The translations under genes were made by a program, and so were the position numbers. A stretch of 14,003 nucleotides of DNA from Clostridia bacterium (GTDB lineage: Bacteria > Bacillota_A > Clostridia > Oscillospirales > CAG-272). Location of the stretch: positions 1-14,003 of the forward strand of contig JAFYPS010000102.1 of the NCBI GenBank assembly GCA_017547395.1, given 5' to 3'. The notes under the pieces were generated by a model. That model ran no database searches. It was not told the origin of the DNA and worked only from the letters and a program-made list of their open reading frames with translations. How positions within the stretch are numbered: the first letter of the stretch is position 1; each line of letters begins with the position of its first letter. Below are positions 8,001 to 14,003 of this stretch, piece by piece.

Positions 8001-8043
8001 CCCCTTTGAGTATCATTGCTACAACAATGATAGCACAAAGGGG
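8001..8043 (-). terminator. Hairpin/terminator-like structure overlapping the coaW ribosome binding site
   Basis: Read on the - strand, an 8-bp outer stem (8036-8043 with 8001-8008) and an 8-bp inner stem (8025-8032 with 8011-8018) enclose a 6-base loop, separated by a small 3/2 internal loop. The descending arm is followed by GATTTTTCTT, a terminator-like U-rich tract. It could end the transcript of the upstream S24 regulator gene. The same arm contains the AAAGGGG part of the coaW ribosome binding site, so read-through transcripts would have that site paired. Confidence 0.7.
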
Positions 8044-8055
8044 AACGAAAATCAA
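8027..8055 (-). promoter_or_regulatory. Candidate sigma-A promoter for coaW
   Basis: On the - strand, TTGATT (8050-8055) is separated by exactly 17 bp from TATCAT (8027-8032), which is preceded by TG plus one base (extended -10). Transcription would start near 8020, inside the loop of the hairpin at 8001-8043. Such a transcript has only the 3' half of the hairpin and an unpaired ribosome binding site about 10-17 bases before the TTG start. Confidence 0.6.
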
Positions 8056-8075
8056 TATAAAAAGCAAACGGGTGG

Positions 8076-8843
8076 TCAGCTTCTCGAGCGGAGGGAGCCT
8101 ATAACGCTGCCGCGGCAGGAAAAAGAGCCGAAAGACTTAAGCGGGATAGGAGCATATTCCTTGTTGAGAGAAATAAGACAGTCTCCGCCAAACTGCTTGA
8201 AATATCCTTCACCGTCGCAAATGAAGATGCCAAGCTCACCGACCGAGATTTCGGAAGTGTTTTTAATAAGAAGAATATCTCCGTCGTGGTATCGCGGTTC
8301 CATAGAGTTGCCCGAAACGCGAAGAGCAAAGTCTGCACCCTTGGTTTTCTCATTTTCAACAACGCTGATTTCACTCGAGTCACTCGACTCAAGATGTATG
8401 CCGCCGCCTGCGGAAACGCGGTCGGAATAGAGAGGAATCTTTATCATACGCGGTTTGGCAGAAGCGGTCGTATTGTTGCGGAAAATAGCTTCGGGAATTT
8501 CCACACGCACGTTTTTCGGCTGGGAAGTAGAGCGCATATATTCTTCTTCCAAAATAAAGTCGCATACTCTTATACCGTGAACGTCAAGCGCGCGATATTT
8601 TTCAATATGAGCGATTTCGTTGTCGCTGAGATGCATAGGCTCCTCGGCGCCGGTTGCTAAGAATTCAAGTGAGCATCCGAGTGCATTTGCAAGTGCTACC
8701 GCACTTGAGAGTTTAGGTTCCTCAGTGGCACCGGAAAGAAGTTTTGTAAGAGTACCGAGCGGGATACCGCTTGCAGCGGAAAGAGCGTCGTTGTTTATAC
8801 CTTTTTCCTTTTTTATCTGCTTTACACGATCGGAAAAACTCAT
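8076..8843 (-). CDS. XRE-family repressor with S24 (LexA/CI-like) autocleavage domain
   Basis: This encodes 255 residues. The start at 8843 follows AAGGAGA at 6 bases; the longer in-frame start at 8888 has no such site. Residues about 5-60 are a lambda-repressor-type HTH (VKQIKKEKG, the ALSAASGIPLGTLTKLLSG recognition region). The C-terminal half is a peptidase S24 domain: candidate Ala145-Gly146 cleavage site in YSDRVSAGGG, nucleophile Ser180 in SGNSMEPRYHDGD, and general-base Lys216 in EGYFKQF. The spacings (35 and 36 residues) nearly equal those of E. coli LexA. The DNA-binding domain is not the winged helix of true LexA, so this is closer to phage CI or lactococcal HdiR, which are inactivated after DNA damage through RecA-stimulated self-cleavage. 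Probable targets are its own promoter and the divergent small membrane protein gene. There is no phage context in the window. Confidence 0.9.
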   Translation of the reverse strand: MSFSDRVKQIKKEKGINNDALSAASGIPLGTLTKLLSGATEEPKLSSAVALANALGCSLEFLATGAEEPMHLSDNEIAHIEKYRALDVHGIRVCDFILEEEYMRSTSQPKNVRVEIPEAIFRNNTTASAKPRMIKIPLYSDRVSAGGGIHLESSDSSEISVVENEKTKGADFALRVSGNSMEPRYHDGDILLIKNTSEISVGELGIFICDGEGYFKQFGGDCLISLNKEYAPIPLKSFGSFSCRGSVIGSLRSRS

Positions 8844-8904
8844 TTCAATCTCCTTATATTTACATAAAACTGTCAGAAAACAAAGCATTTTTATCTACAA
8901 TTCG

Positions 8905-8933
8905 ATTATAACACCTATTTTCCGGAAAGTAAA
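8905..8933 (-). promoter_or_regulatory. Sigma-A promoter of the S24 repressor gene, with box in the spacer
   Basis: On the - strand, TTTACT (8928-8933) lies 17 bp before a perfect TATAAT (8905-8910), with TG plus one base in front of the -10. The 10-bp palindrome TTTCCGGAAA (8919-8928) falls between the two elements, where a bound repressor would block RNA polymerase. Confidence 0.72.
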
Positions 8934-9021
8934 GACATTTTTTGATATTTTTCCAAAAACGGCTAAAAATATTTTCTATTTTGGAAATTTTTTTCAAGAA
9001 ATGTATTGACATTTTCCAAAA
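8919..9021. promoter_or_regulatory. Four-box candidate operator array (TTTCC/GGAAA boxes)
   Basis: Four related decamers occur: TTTCCGGAAA at 8919-8928, TTTTCCAAAA at 8949-8958, TTTTGGAAAT at 8979-8988 (the second type inverted) and TTTTCCAAAA at 9012-9021. Centres are about 30, 30 and 33 bp apart, close to three helical turns, so all would face roughly one side of the DNA. The outer two sit inside the spacers of the two divergent promoters. The obvious candidate ligand is the S24 repressor encoded alongside. Binding is inferred, not shown. Confidence 0.6.
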
Positions 9022-9034
9022 GTGGTGGTAACAT
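9006..9034 (+). promoter_or_regulatory. Sigma-A promoter of the small membrane protein gene
   Basis: Consensus TTGACA (9006-9011), a 17-bp spacer and TAACAT (9029-9034) preceded by TG plus one base. The spacer contains the TTTTCCAAAA box (9012-9021). A strong promoter carrying an operator-like box in its spacer is the layout expected for a gene held off by a repressor. Confidence 0.78.
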
Positions 9035-9065
9035 TAAGACACAAGGACATCTTGGAGGACGTATT

Positions 9066-9326
9066 ATGAACGCATACAATACTTACCCTTACAGAAAAAC
9101 GTTAAAGAGAAAGAGCACAGTTGTGCGTCTTCTCCGCGCTATACTTGAAGTTATCTGCGAGCGTCTTGCAGCAGTGGAACTTGGTGCTATTGCCGTTGTT
9201 ACAAGCTTTTCAATTGCTCTTGGTATTGTTGGCGGTATGGAGAGCGGAATGCTTCCCGTATACATCGGTCTGCCTGTATGTCTCGTGCTTGCTGCAGCGG
9301 GTCTTCTCATCCGCTTTGAAGATTGA
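9066..9326 (+). CDS. Small two-helix membrane protein, candidate target of the S24 repressor
   Basis: This encodes 86 residues. The ATG at 9066 follows GGAGG (9054-9058) at 7 bases; an in-frame ATG at 9006 overlaps the promoter and is rejected. The N-terminal 35 residues are basic (RKTLKRKS, then an amphipathic stretch with Arg21, Arg24 and Arg33). Two hydrophobic segments follow: about residues 37-57 and 63-82, with a short Gly-Met-Glu-Ser-Gly loop between. The positive-inside rule predicts both termini in the cytoplasm. I do not recognise the family; it has no LysM or catalytic motif. It is divergent from a LexA-like regulator and has a strong operator-containing promoter. That layout recalls lexA-yneA in bacilli, where the small protein delays division after DNA damage, but there is no sequence similarity that I can claim. 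Confidence 0.8.
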   Translation: MNAYNTYPYRKTLKRKSTVVRLLRAILEVICERLAAVELGAIAVVTSFSIALGIVGGMESGMLPVYIGLPVCLVLAAAGLLIRFED

Positions 9327-9353
9327 TTTCCCCCGATTTTTACATATACCCGA

Positions 9354-9387
9354 AAAAAGGCTGTTGCTTTTTGCAACAGCCTTTTTC
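9354..9387. terminator. Bidirectional intrinsic terminator between the small protein gene and spoIIP
   Basis: A 14-bp perfect stem (9354-9367 with 9373-9386) closes a loop of five T. It has a T run on the + strand side and, because the left arm begins with an A run, a T run on the - strand too. It serves the convergent small-protein and spoIIP transcripts and overlaps the last base of the spoIIP stop codon. Confidence 0.9.
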
Positions 9388-10573
9388 ACTTTATTACTTT
9401 TTCGAATGCGTCTGCAAAGGCGCGGGCGGCATTTTTCGCCTCCTCAAGTGTGTTTCCGCAGCTACCGATTTCAAGTAGAAGCCCGTACCTTGAATATTGC
9501 TGATTGTATGTAGCACCGCGCAGGTAAATTTGCCTTGCCACGCCCACCGTATCTTCAAAAAGATTTGTTTGAATAGCCTCGGCTAATACAAGATTGTCTG
9601 TCCAGGGGTACTCAATTCCGCTTTTTTCACTTGAACCTACGATCATCATTATCTGCGCGCACTCTTTGCCGCCGTGGATAGTTACCGGACGGAGCTTTGT
9701 CATATCAGACTGAATCAGCGAATCTCTGTGAACGTCAAAAACGTATTTTATGCTCGGATATTTTTCAAGGTAATGCTGAATACTCTCGGCGCTTCTTTCG
9801 TATGCCGAAATATATGATTCTTCGTCGTGCATAGTTTCGCACTGAACGGTGGGAATGCCTTTTTTATTAAGTGCCTCGGCAAGAACTTTGCCTACTGCCA
9901 CCGTGTTTTCCGACGGGACGTTGCTTCTCGGAAAGTTATATTCGTCATTGTAATATGCGTTTTTTATTTTTGAAAATCCTTCTGTTCCGTGCGTGTGAAC
10001 TATGAGCACGAGCGGATTTTCGGTTACCGTTTCTTTCTCAAAACGTTTTGCCGCTTGGCATATTTCGTCCATATTAACCTCAAAGGAGGTATCGTTTTTC
10101 AGTGCAAGCGGTGAGGCGGCGCTTATATCGGTAGGGACAATCGGATAAAAGCCTTTCGGAATTTTTGAATAGTCGAAAGCGTAAAGTTCAAATATCTTTT
10201 TTTCAAGCTCCTTGGCTTTGGCTTCACTGCTTTCAACGATGCTTTCTCTCGGTATGTAATATATACGCGGTAATGTCAGATATGTTGAAGGAAGTGAAAC
10301 CTCGGTATGGTTTATAATCGGGGAACCGAAAACGTTTTCGCCGATCCCCCGGTTGTCCTTCAGTAAAATTTCTCCGAGTGTTTCCATTACACCTTTGTCA
10401 AGCACTTCGTTGATTTTTTGAACAGCACAAAGCCCCAGCGTTAAAACCGCCGTAAGTATGCATAAAGCAGAGTACAGCTTTTTAAACGAAAATCTCCGCC
10501 GCCTTGTTTTAGGCGGAGAAAGCGGTGCTGGCAAAAGATATTCCGTGTTTATCTTTTGGTCATAATTGTTCAT
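9386..10573 (-). CDS. spoIIP: Stage II sporulation protein P (SpoIIP)
   Basis: This encodes 395 residues, close to the roughly 400 of Bacillus subtilis SpoIIP. It has a basic cytoplasmic N-terminus (KTRRRRFSFKK), one transmembrane segment at about residues 33-51, then an extracytoplasmic region with the amidase/endopeptidase domain from about residue 187. Likely metal-binding and catalytic residues are in IVHTHGTEGF (His193, His195, Glu198), FDVHRDS (His282) and LLLEIGSCGNTLEEA (Glu368). SpoIIP degrades septal peptidoglycan, with SpoIID and SpoIIM, so that the mother cell can engulf the forespore. AAAGGT lies just before the ATG. It is 14 bases downstream of gpr, the same order and pairing as in Bacillus, so some expression probably comes by read-through from gpr. 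Confidence 0.94.
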   Translation of the reverse strand: MNNYDQKINTEYLLPAPLSPPKTRRRRFSFKKLYSALCILTAVLTLGLCAVQKINEVLDKGVMETLGEILLKDNRGIGENVFGSPIINHTEVSLPSTYLTLPRIYYIPRESIVESSEAKAKELEKKIFELYAFDYSKIPKGFYPIVPTDISAASPLALKNDTSFEVNMDEICQAAKRFEKETVTENPLVLIVHTHGTEGFSKIKNAYYNDEYNFPRSNVPSENTVAVGKVLAEALNKKGIPTVQCETMHDEESYISAYERSAESIQHYLEKYPSIKYVFDVHRDSLIQSDMTKLRPVTIHGGKECAQIMMIVGSSEKSGIEYPWTDNLVLAEAIQTNLFEDTVGVARQIYLRGATYNQQYSRYGLLLEIGSCGNTLEEAKNAARAFADAFEKVIK

Positions 10574-10587
10574 AAAACTACCTTTCT

Positions 10588-11466
10588 TTATTTAAGGAAA
10601 AGTCTGTCTATAGCTCCTGAAAGAAGTTCGGCGGCACTTTCGCTTATTCTGTCGCTTTGCTTTGGAGATACGAAAAAACTTTCTCCGCTTTTCAGAACCG
10701 ACACGATCTTTTCGTCAAAGGAGTCAAAGCCTGCCTTTTCAAGCGCGTCGTACACGAGCGTTGCGGAGTTTACGACCGTAGGAATCCCCACTGCAATTAC
10801 GGGGATGCTCAACGTTTCGCGGCTTATTTCTCCGCGGCGGTTTCCTATCCCGCTGCCTGGGAAAATTCCACTGTTTGAAATCTGAACGGTTGTGCCAAGA
10901 CGCTCTGTCGAGCGTGCCGCAAGGGCGTCGATTGCTATAATTACGTCGGGCGAGGCTACACCGCAGATGCCGCTCAGTATTTTTGAGGTTTCTATCCCCG
11001 TCTGCCCGAGCACACCCGGCGCGATAGCGCATAGCGGAGCGTGCCAGAAACTGTCAAACAAGTCTTTGTCGTGAATTAGCAAATGTCTTGTAACCGTGAG
11101 GCGGTCAACTGTTTTAGGTCCGATGTTGTCAGCGGTTATTTCTCTGTTACCGAGACCTGCAACAAGTACGCAGGTGGGAATTCTGCCGAGCGTTTTTTCT
11201 ATCATTTGCGACAGTTCTTCAAATACAACCTCGGTAAGCAAAGCAAATCTGCCCGAGTCAATATCACAGAGCATATCGGAAAAAACGGTCACGTATTCGC
11301 CCATTTTTTTACCCGACGTTTTCTCGCCGTCTTCGTTTTCAACCGTCAGCCTTGCGACGGTGAACCCCTTCTTTTTTTCTTCTGAAAAATGCGTGCCGCT
11401 TTTGCCGCTGTCATGTAACACCTCCGACTCGCAGGCAAGGTCGGTATGAATTGTAAATGTGTTCAC
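10588..11466 (-). CDS. gpr: GPR germination endopeptidase
   Basis: This encodes 292 residues with a GTG start (11464-11466), chosen because GGAG lies 6 bases upstream. GPR degrades small acid-soluble spore proteins during germination. It is made in the forespore as a zymogen that cleaves off its own N-terminal propeptide. The propeptide junction motif HTDLACESE (residues 7-15) is at the N-terminus. The two conserved core motifs are present: LVAGLGNREITADNIGPKTV with Asp113, and IIAIDALAARSTERLGTTVQ with Asp180. Their spacing matches the two aspartates proposed as catalytic in Bacillus megaterium GPR. The protein is shorter than the roughly 370-residue Bacillus enzyme, as I would expect for clostridial forms. 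The segment QISNSGIFPGSGIGN has Asn-Ser where I recall Asp-Thr in bacilli; this probably reflects lineage variation. Confidence 0.94.
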   Translation of the reverse strand: MNTFTIHTDLACESEVLHDSGKSGTHFSEEKKKGFTVARLTVENEDGEKTSGKKMGEYVTVFSDMLCDIDSGRFALLTEVVFEELSQMIEKTLGRIPTCVLVAGLGNREITADNIGPKTVDRLTVTRHLLIHDKDLFDSFWHAPLCAIAPGVLGQTGIETSKILSGICGVASPDVIIAIDALAARSTERLGTTVQISNSGIFPGSGIGNRRGEISRETLSIPVIAVGIPTVVNSATLVYDALEKAGFDSFDEKIVSVLKSGESFFVSPKQSDRISESAAELLSGAIDRLFLK

Positions 11467-11488
11467 TTTTTTCTCCGTTTTTTTATAA

Positions 11489-11518
11489 AGTTTCCCCGAA
11501 AACGTGTGCGGCTATTCA
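11489..11518 (-). promoter_or_regulatory. Candidate forespore (sigma-F/G) promoter of gpr-spoIIP
   Basis: On the - strand, TGAATA (11513-11518) is followed after 15 bases by GGGGAAACT (11489-11497). The downstream element fits the sigma-F -10 pattern GGnnAnAnT, and GAATA resembles sigma-F/G -35 elements. The start site would lie about 10 bases before the gpr ribosome binding site. Bacillus gpr is known to be forespore-expressed. A sigma-A-like TATAAT at 11520-11525 (- strand) has no good -35. Confidence 0.5.
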
Positions 11519-11634
11519 TATTATATCGATAATGCGAGTCGAAAAAACGCGAGAGTGCAGTTGGCAAAATGCTACAAAAAATCAAAAATCAAATTGTGCA
11601 GAGTTGCCAATAAATAAATTTTGATAAAATTTCA

Positions 11635-11663
11635 TTGATAAATTACCAATTTAATGATATAAT
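11635..11663 (+). promoter_or_regulatory. Strong sigma-A promoter for the binding-protein gene
   Basis: TTGATA (11635-11640), a 17-bp spacer and a perfect TATAAT (11658-11663) with TG plus one base before it. The flank upstream is A/T-rich with A-tracts (11575-11634), as in promoters with UP elements. The leader of about 55 bases contains a 7-bp hairpin with a 4-base T loop (11679-11696) and ends in a GGAGG ribosome binding site (11712-11716). Confidence 0.8.
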
Positions 11664-11726
11664 GTAAGAAGCAATTTTATGCGAATTTTTTCGCATTAGT
11701 ATTACCGATTTGGAGGACTTTACACG

Positions 11727-13547
11727 ATGAAAAGAGCATTGGCTTTTTTACTTTGCCTGATAACCGTTGTACTGCCCCTCGCTTCCTGCGGCGGCGTAGT
11801 TATGACTGACGAAGACAAGGGCGATATTTTTTATGCATATATTACTGATGATATTTATGCGTTTGACCCCGGTAAGGATTATACCGATGAGTCAGCGACA
11901 AAAATCCTCGGTATGATTTATGAAGGACTTTACCGCCTTGATGAAAAGGGCAATCCTGTAAAGGCTCTTGCCGATAAGGTTGAGATCATTGAGGATGAAG
12001 AGAAAAACGAATACAAAATGCAGATTTCCATAAAAAAGACAAAATGGTCTGACGGTAACTCCCTTACCGCCGACGATTTCGTTTTCGCATGGAAGCGCAT
12101 TATGGAATGTACAAGCCAGAGCACCGCGGCGGCACTTCTTTACGATGTAAAGAATGCGCGTACCGTTAAGGCGGGCGATGCTTCTATCGATGCACTCGGC
12201 GTAGTAGCGCTTGACACCTATCTTCTTGAAATCACTTTTGAGGGCAAGATCGACTACGATAACTTCACCAAGAATCTTGCAAGCCTTGCACTCGTTCCGC
12301 TCCGCGAAACTGCAGTTGCAAACAATTCGAGATATTGGTCCCGCAGACATGCAACACTTGTTTCCAACGGTCCTTTCGTTATAAAGGAAATTGACCGCGA
12401 TACCGATCTTGAGCTTGATGACGGCAGCGTTCTTGAGGGCGTTACTACTATGCGTATCGAGCGCAACAACTACTATTACCGCAATACCGAAGAGGATTAT
12501 CTTGACAAGTACGTTTTCCCCTTCAGAATTATGGTAGTGTTCCTCAAGGAAGAGGATAAGCCTTCTAACCAGAGAACGTATCCCAACGACCTTGATGCGA
12601 TTTTTGCAGGCTATGAGTCAGGCGATCTCCTTTATATGGGTGATATCCCGCTTGCAAAGCGTGCTGAACTTCAGAAGAAGGCGCACGTTACCGATGCAAA
12701 CTCTACGTATTCCTACCTCTTTAACACAAATAACAAGCTCTTTAGCGATGCCCGCGTTCGCCGCGCACTTTCCATGGCGCTTGACCGTGAGGCTATTGCA
12801 GATATCGTAGTTTATGCAGATGCTGCAACCGGCCTTATCGCAAACACTGTTTACAATGCAACGAAAGGCAAGTCCTTCCGTGACGTACAGGGCGACGTTC
12901 TCAAGACTACCGGCGATATTGAAGGCGCAAAGGCGCTTCTTAAAGAGGCAGGCGTAAGCAAGGGTTCGTTTGCTATTAAGTACAGAATGAACGAGGTTGA
13001 AACTGCGGTTGCTGAGTATGCAGCAGGCGTATGGGAAGAACTCGGATTCAAAGTTGATTTGAAGCCTCTTACCTCTACCCGTGAAACCAATATTGAGAAC
13101 TCCGAGGAAGTTCACTATTACATCGACTCTGTTCAGCAGGCGTATGAAACCGGTGAATTTGACGTTATCGCGCTCGATATCGGTATGTACTCTACCGATG
13201 CATTCCCCGCACTTGCAGTATATGCTACCGAGCTTTCGGGTAACGGAATCGATATGAAGAGCGAGAACTATGATTTCATCCCTCACATCTGTGGATTCTC
13301 GAACGAGGGATATGATGAAATCATTGACCGCGCACTTGCTGAGAAGAACATTAAGAAGCGTGCAGATATTCTCGGAGAAGCAGAGCGTTATCTCCTTAAC
13401 GAGATGCCCGTTATGCCTCTTGTATTCAACAAGGACTACTATCTTGTAAGCAAGGAACTCAAGGGACTTGAGACAAGCTATCTCGGCTACCGTATATTCA
13501 CCAAGGTTGAATATCCCGGTTATGTATTTGTTCCTGCAGAGAAGTAA
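11727..13547 (+). CDS. Oligopeptide ABC transporter substrate-binding lipoprotein (SBP family 5)
   Basis: This encodes 606 residues. A lipoprotein signal peptide covers residues 1-20 with lipobox LASC (Cys21), so the mature protein is anchored to the outer face of the membrane. The rest is an OppA/DppA-like family-5 solute-binding protein: an early IYEGLYRLDEKGNP segment, TKWSDGNSLTADDFVFAWKR (the family signature region, about residues 105-124), RVRRALSMALDREAIAD in the middle, and the final NEMPVMPLVFNKDYYLV. It is slightly long for the family (usually about 540-600). Such proteins capture peptides for import, or act as peptide sensors. No permease or ATPase genes adjoin it and a terminator follows at once, so it is an orphan receptor that must share a transporter encoded elsewhere. 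Its strong promoter and good ribosome binding site suggest high expression. The ligand cannot be predicted. Confidence 0.92.
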   Translation: MKRALAFLLCLITVVLPLASCGGVVMTDEDKGDIFYAYITDDIYAFDPGKDYTDESATKILGMIYEGLYRLDEKGNPVKALADKVEIIEDEEKNEYKMQISIKKTKWSDGNSLTADDFVFAWKRIMECTSQSTAAALLYDVKNARTVKAGDASIDALGVVALDTYLLEITFEGKIDYDNFTKNLASLALVPLRETAVANNSRYWSRRHATLVSNGPFVIKEIDRDTDLELDDGSVLEGVTTMRIERNNYYYRNTEEDYLDKYVFPFRIMVVFLKEEDKPSNQRTYPNDLDAIFAGYESGDLLYMGDIPLAKRAELQKKAHVTDANSTYSYLFNTNNKLFSDARVRRALSMALDREAIADIVVYADAATGLIANTVYNATKGKSFRDVQGDVLKTTGDIEGAKALLKEAGVSKGSFAIKYRMNEVETAVAEYAAGVWEELGFKVDLKPLTSTRETNIENSEEVHYYIDSVQQAYETGEFDVIALDIGMYSTDAFPALAVYATELSGNGIDMKSENYDFIPHICGFSNEGYDEIIDRALAEKNIKKRADILGEAERYLLNEMPVMPLVFNKDYYLVSKELKGLETSYLGYRIFTKVEYPGYVFVPAEK

Positions 13548-13561
13548 TAATTACTAATAAT

Positions 13562-13612
13562 AAAAGCGCATAAGGAAGCAAAATGTATAATTTTGTTTCT
13601 TTATGCGCTTTT
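13562..13612 (+). terminator. Long intrinsic terminator hairpin after the binding-protein gene
   Basis: A 23-bp stem (13562-13584 with 13590-13612) closes a 5-base loop (GTATA). All pairs are Watson-Crick except two G-U wobbles in the + strand RNA. A run of four T ends the stem and is followed by CTATT. The -35 of the next promoter starts four bases after the hairpin, so termination and initiation are packed together. Confidence 0.85.
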
Positions 13613-13615
13613 CTA

Positions 13616-13644
13616 TTGACTTATTGCGTCGAAAATGATAGAAT
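13616..13644 (+). promoter_or_regulatory. Sigma-A promoter for the DUF4364 gene
   Basis: TTGACT (13616-13621), a 17-bp spacer and TAGAAT (13639-13644), with TG plus one base before the -10. The leader is about 33 bases and carries AAGGAGGAG (13668-13676). Confidence 0.75.
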
Positions 13645-13683
13645 AAAAACCCACACTCAAAATTTTAAAGGAGGAGAAAAGGT

Positions 13684-14003
13684 ATGCAAACGAGACTCAG
13701 CAACAAGAATGATATCAAAATATTTATACTTTATCTTCTCCAGAACATTCAGTATTCTCTCGATTTCCCGACAATCAATGATATCGTCGTGCAGAACGAA
13801 TACGTGAATTATTTCGACTTTGCCGAGTGCTTTGCCGAAATACTTGATATGGGGCATATTATTGAGGAAATAGAAGAAGACGAAACGACGGGAGAGCAGA
13901 AGACTCTTTATCGCATTTCTCCTTTGGGAAGCGCTGTTGTAAGTCAGCTTCAGAGCGGACTTCTTCGCTCAATTCGTGAAAGAAGCCTCAAGAGTGCGCT
14001 GAA
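13684..14003 (+). CDS. DUF4364 family protein, 3' partial
   Basis: From the ATG at 13684, 106 codons are open to the window end. AGGAGG (13669-13674) is 9 bases upstream. The start MQTRLSNKNDIKIFILYLLQ, the middle FDFAECFAEILDMGHI and YRISPLGSAVVSQLQ match the DUF4364 family of Bacillota, which is predicted to have a winged-helix fold, as in many small DNA-binding regulators. The N-terminal part has the helix-helix-helix pattern followed by the beta-wing region (acidic turn at EEIEEDETTGEQK, then a strand with LYRIS). Function is unknown; a transcriptional role is inferred from the predicted fold. It has its own promoter just after the terminator of the binding-protein gene, so it is a separate unit. 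Confidence 0.8.
   Translation, partial: MQTRLSNKNDIKIFILYLLQNIQYSLDFPTINDIVVQNEYVNYFDFAECFAEILDMGHIIEEIEEDETTGEQKTLYRISPLGSAVVSQLQSGLLRSIRERSLKSAL

Noticed and set aside
8076..8843. Prophage remnant implied by a CI-like S24 repressor
   Set aside because: No integrase, Cro-like, structural or lysis gene is present; neighbours are core metabolic and sporulation genes.
7149..9044. Shared 12-mer ATTAAGACACAA near 7149 and near 9033
   Set aside because: Several shared 12-mers are expected by chance in 14 kb, and flanking bases do not match.
9006..9065. Longer start for the small membrane protein
   Set aside because: The ATG at 9003-9008 region lies within the -35/-10 promoter elements, whereas 9066 has a GGAGG at ideal spacing.
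11561..11610. Inverted repeat TTGGCAA (11561-11567) and TTGCCAA (11604-11610), both preceded by GTGCAG
   Set aside because: The arms are 7 bp with a 36-base gap in AT-rich DNA. It could be a regulator site for the divergent gpr or binding-protein promoters, but the signal is too weak to claim.
12618..13286. Minus-strand open frame (222 codons) inside the peptide-binding protein gene
   Set aside because: Shadow of a confident SBP family 5 gene; no supporting motif.

Overview
The window looks like chromosomal DNA from an uncultured, spore-forming, strictly anaerobic member of the Clostridia, probably a gut or rumen Oscillospirales-type lineage. The evidence is a gpr-spoIIP sporulation pair, a ferredoxin-dependent 2-oxoacid oxidoreductase, a DUF4364 protein, moderate GC with AT-rich intergenic regions and strong AGGAGG-type ribosome binding sites. 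The lineage is inferred from gene content only. I see no tRNA, rRNA, CRISPR array, insertion sequence or obvious foreign DNA. No gene-free stretch exceeds 300 bases; the largest gaps (8844-9065 and 11467-11726) hold divergent promoters.

Region 1 (1-7117, + strand) is one tightly packed operon whose start lies upstream of the window. Its genes are: a cupin domain joined in frame to a medium-chain/branched-chain-type AMP-forming acyl-CoA synthetase; a ParA/MinD-like P-loop NTPase; the four subunits (delta ferredoxin, alpha, beta, gamma) of a VOR-type 2-oxoacid:ferredoxin oxidoreductase; an omega-amidase/nitrilase-family hydrolase; and a branched-chain aminotransferase. It ends at a strong bidirectional terminator. 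Together the enzymes can interconvert branched-chain carboxylates, acyl-CoAs, 2-oxoacids and amino acids. An AMP-forming ligase fits best with salvage: carboxylate to acyl-CoA, reductive carboxylation to the 2-oxoacid, then transamination to valine, leucine or isoleucine. The catabolic (Stickland-like) direction stays possible.

Region 2 (7118-9386) is a small regulatory island. A minus-strand XRE/S24 LexA-like autocleaving repressor precedes a type II pantothenate kinase. Divergent from the repressor is a gene for an 86-residue two-helix membrane protein. The repressor/small-protein intergenic region has two good sigma-A promoters, each with a TTTCC-centred box between -35 and -10, and two more such boxes between them at about 30-bp spacing. 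This strongly suggests a repressor operator array. The kinase has its own promoter embedded in a hairpin that also looks like the repressor gene's terminator and covers the kinase ribosome binding site.

Region 3 (9386-11518, - strand) is the gpr-spoIIP sporulation operon, with a candidate forespore (sigma-F/G) promoter in front of gpr.

Region 4 (11635-14003, + strand) holds an orphan family-5 oligopeptide-binding lipoprotein with a near-consensus extended -10 promoter and a 23-bp terminator hairpin, then a second good promoter and the first 106 codons of a DUF4364 protein cut by the window end.
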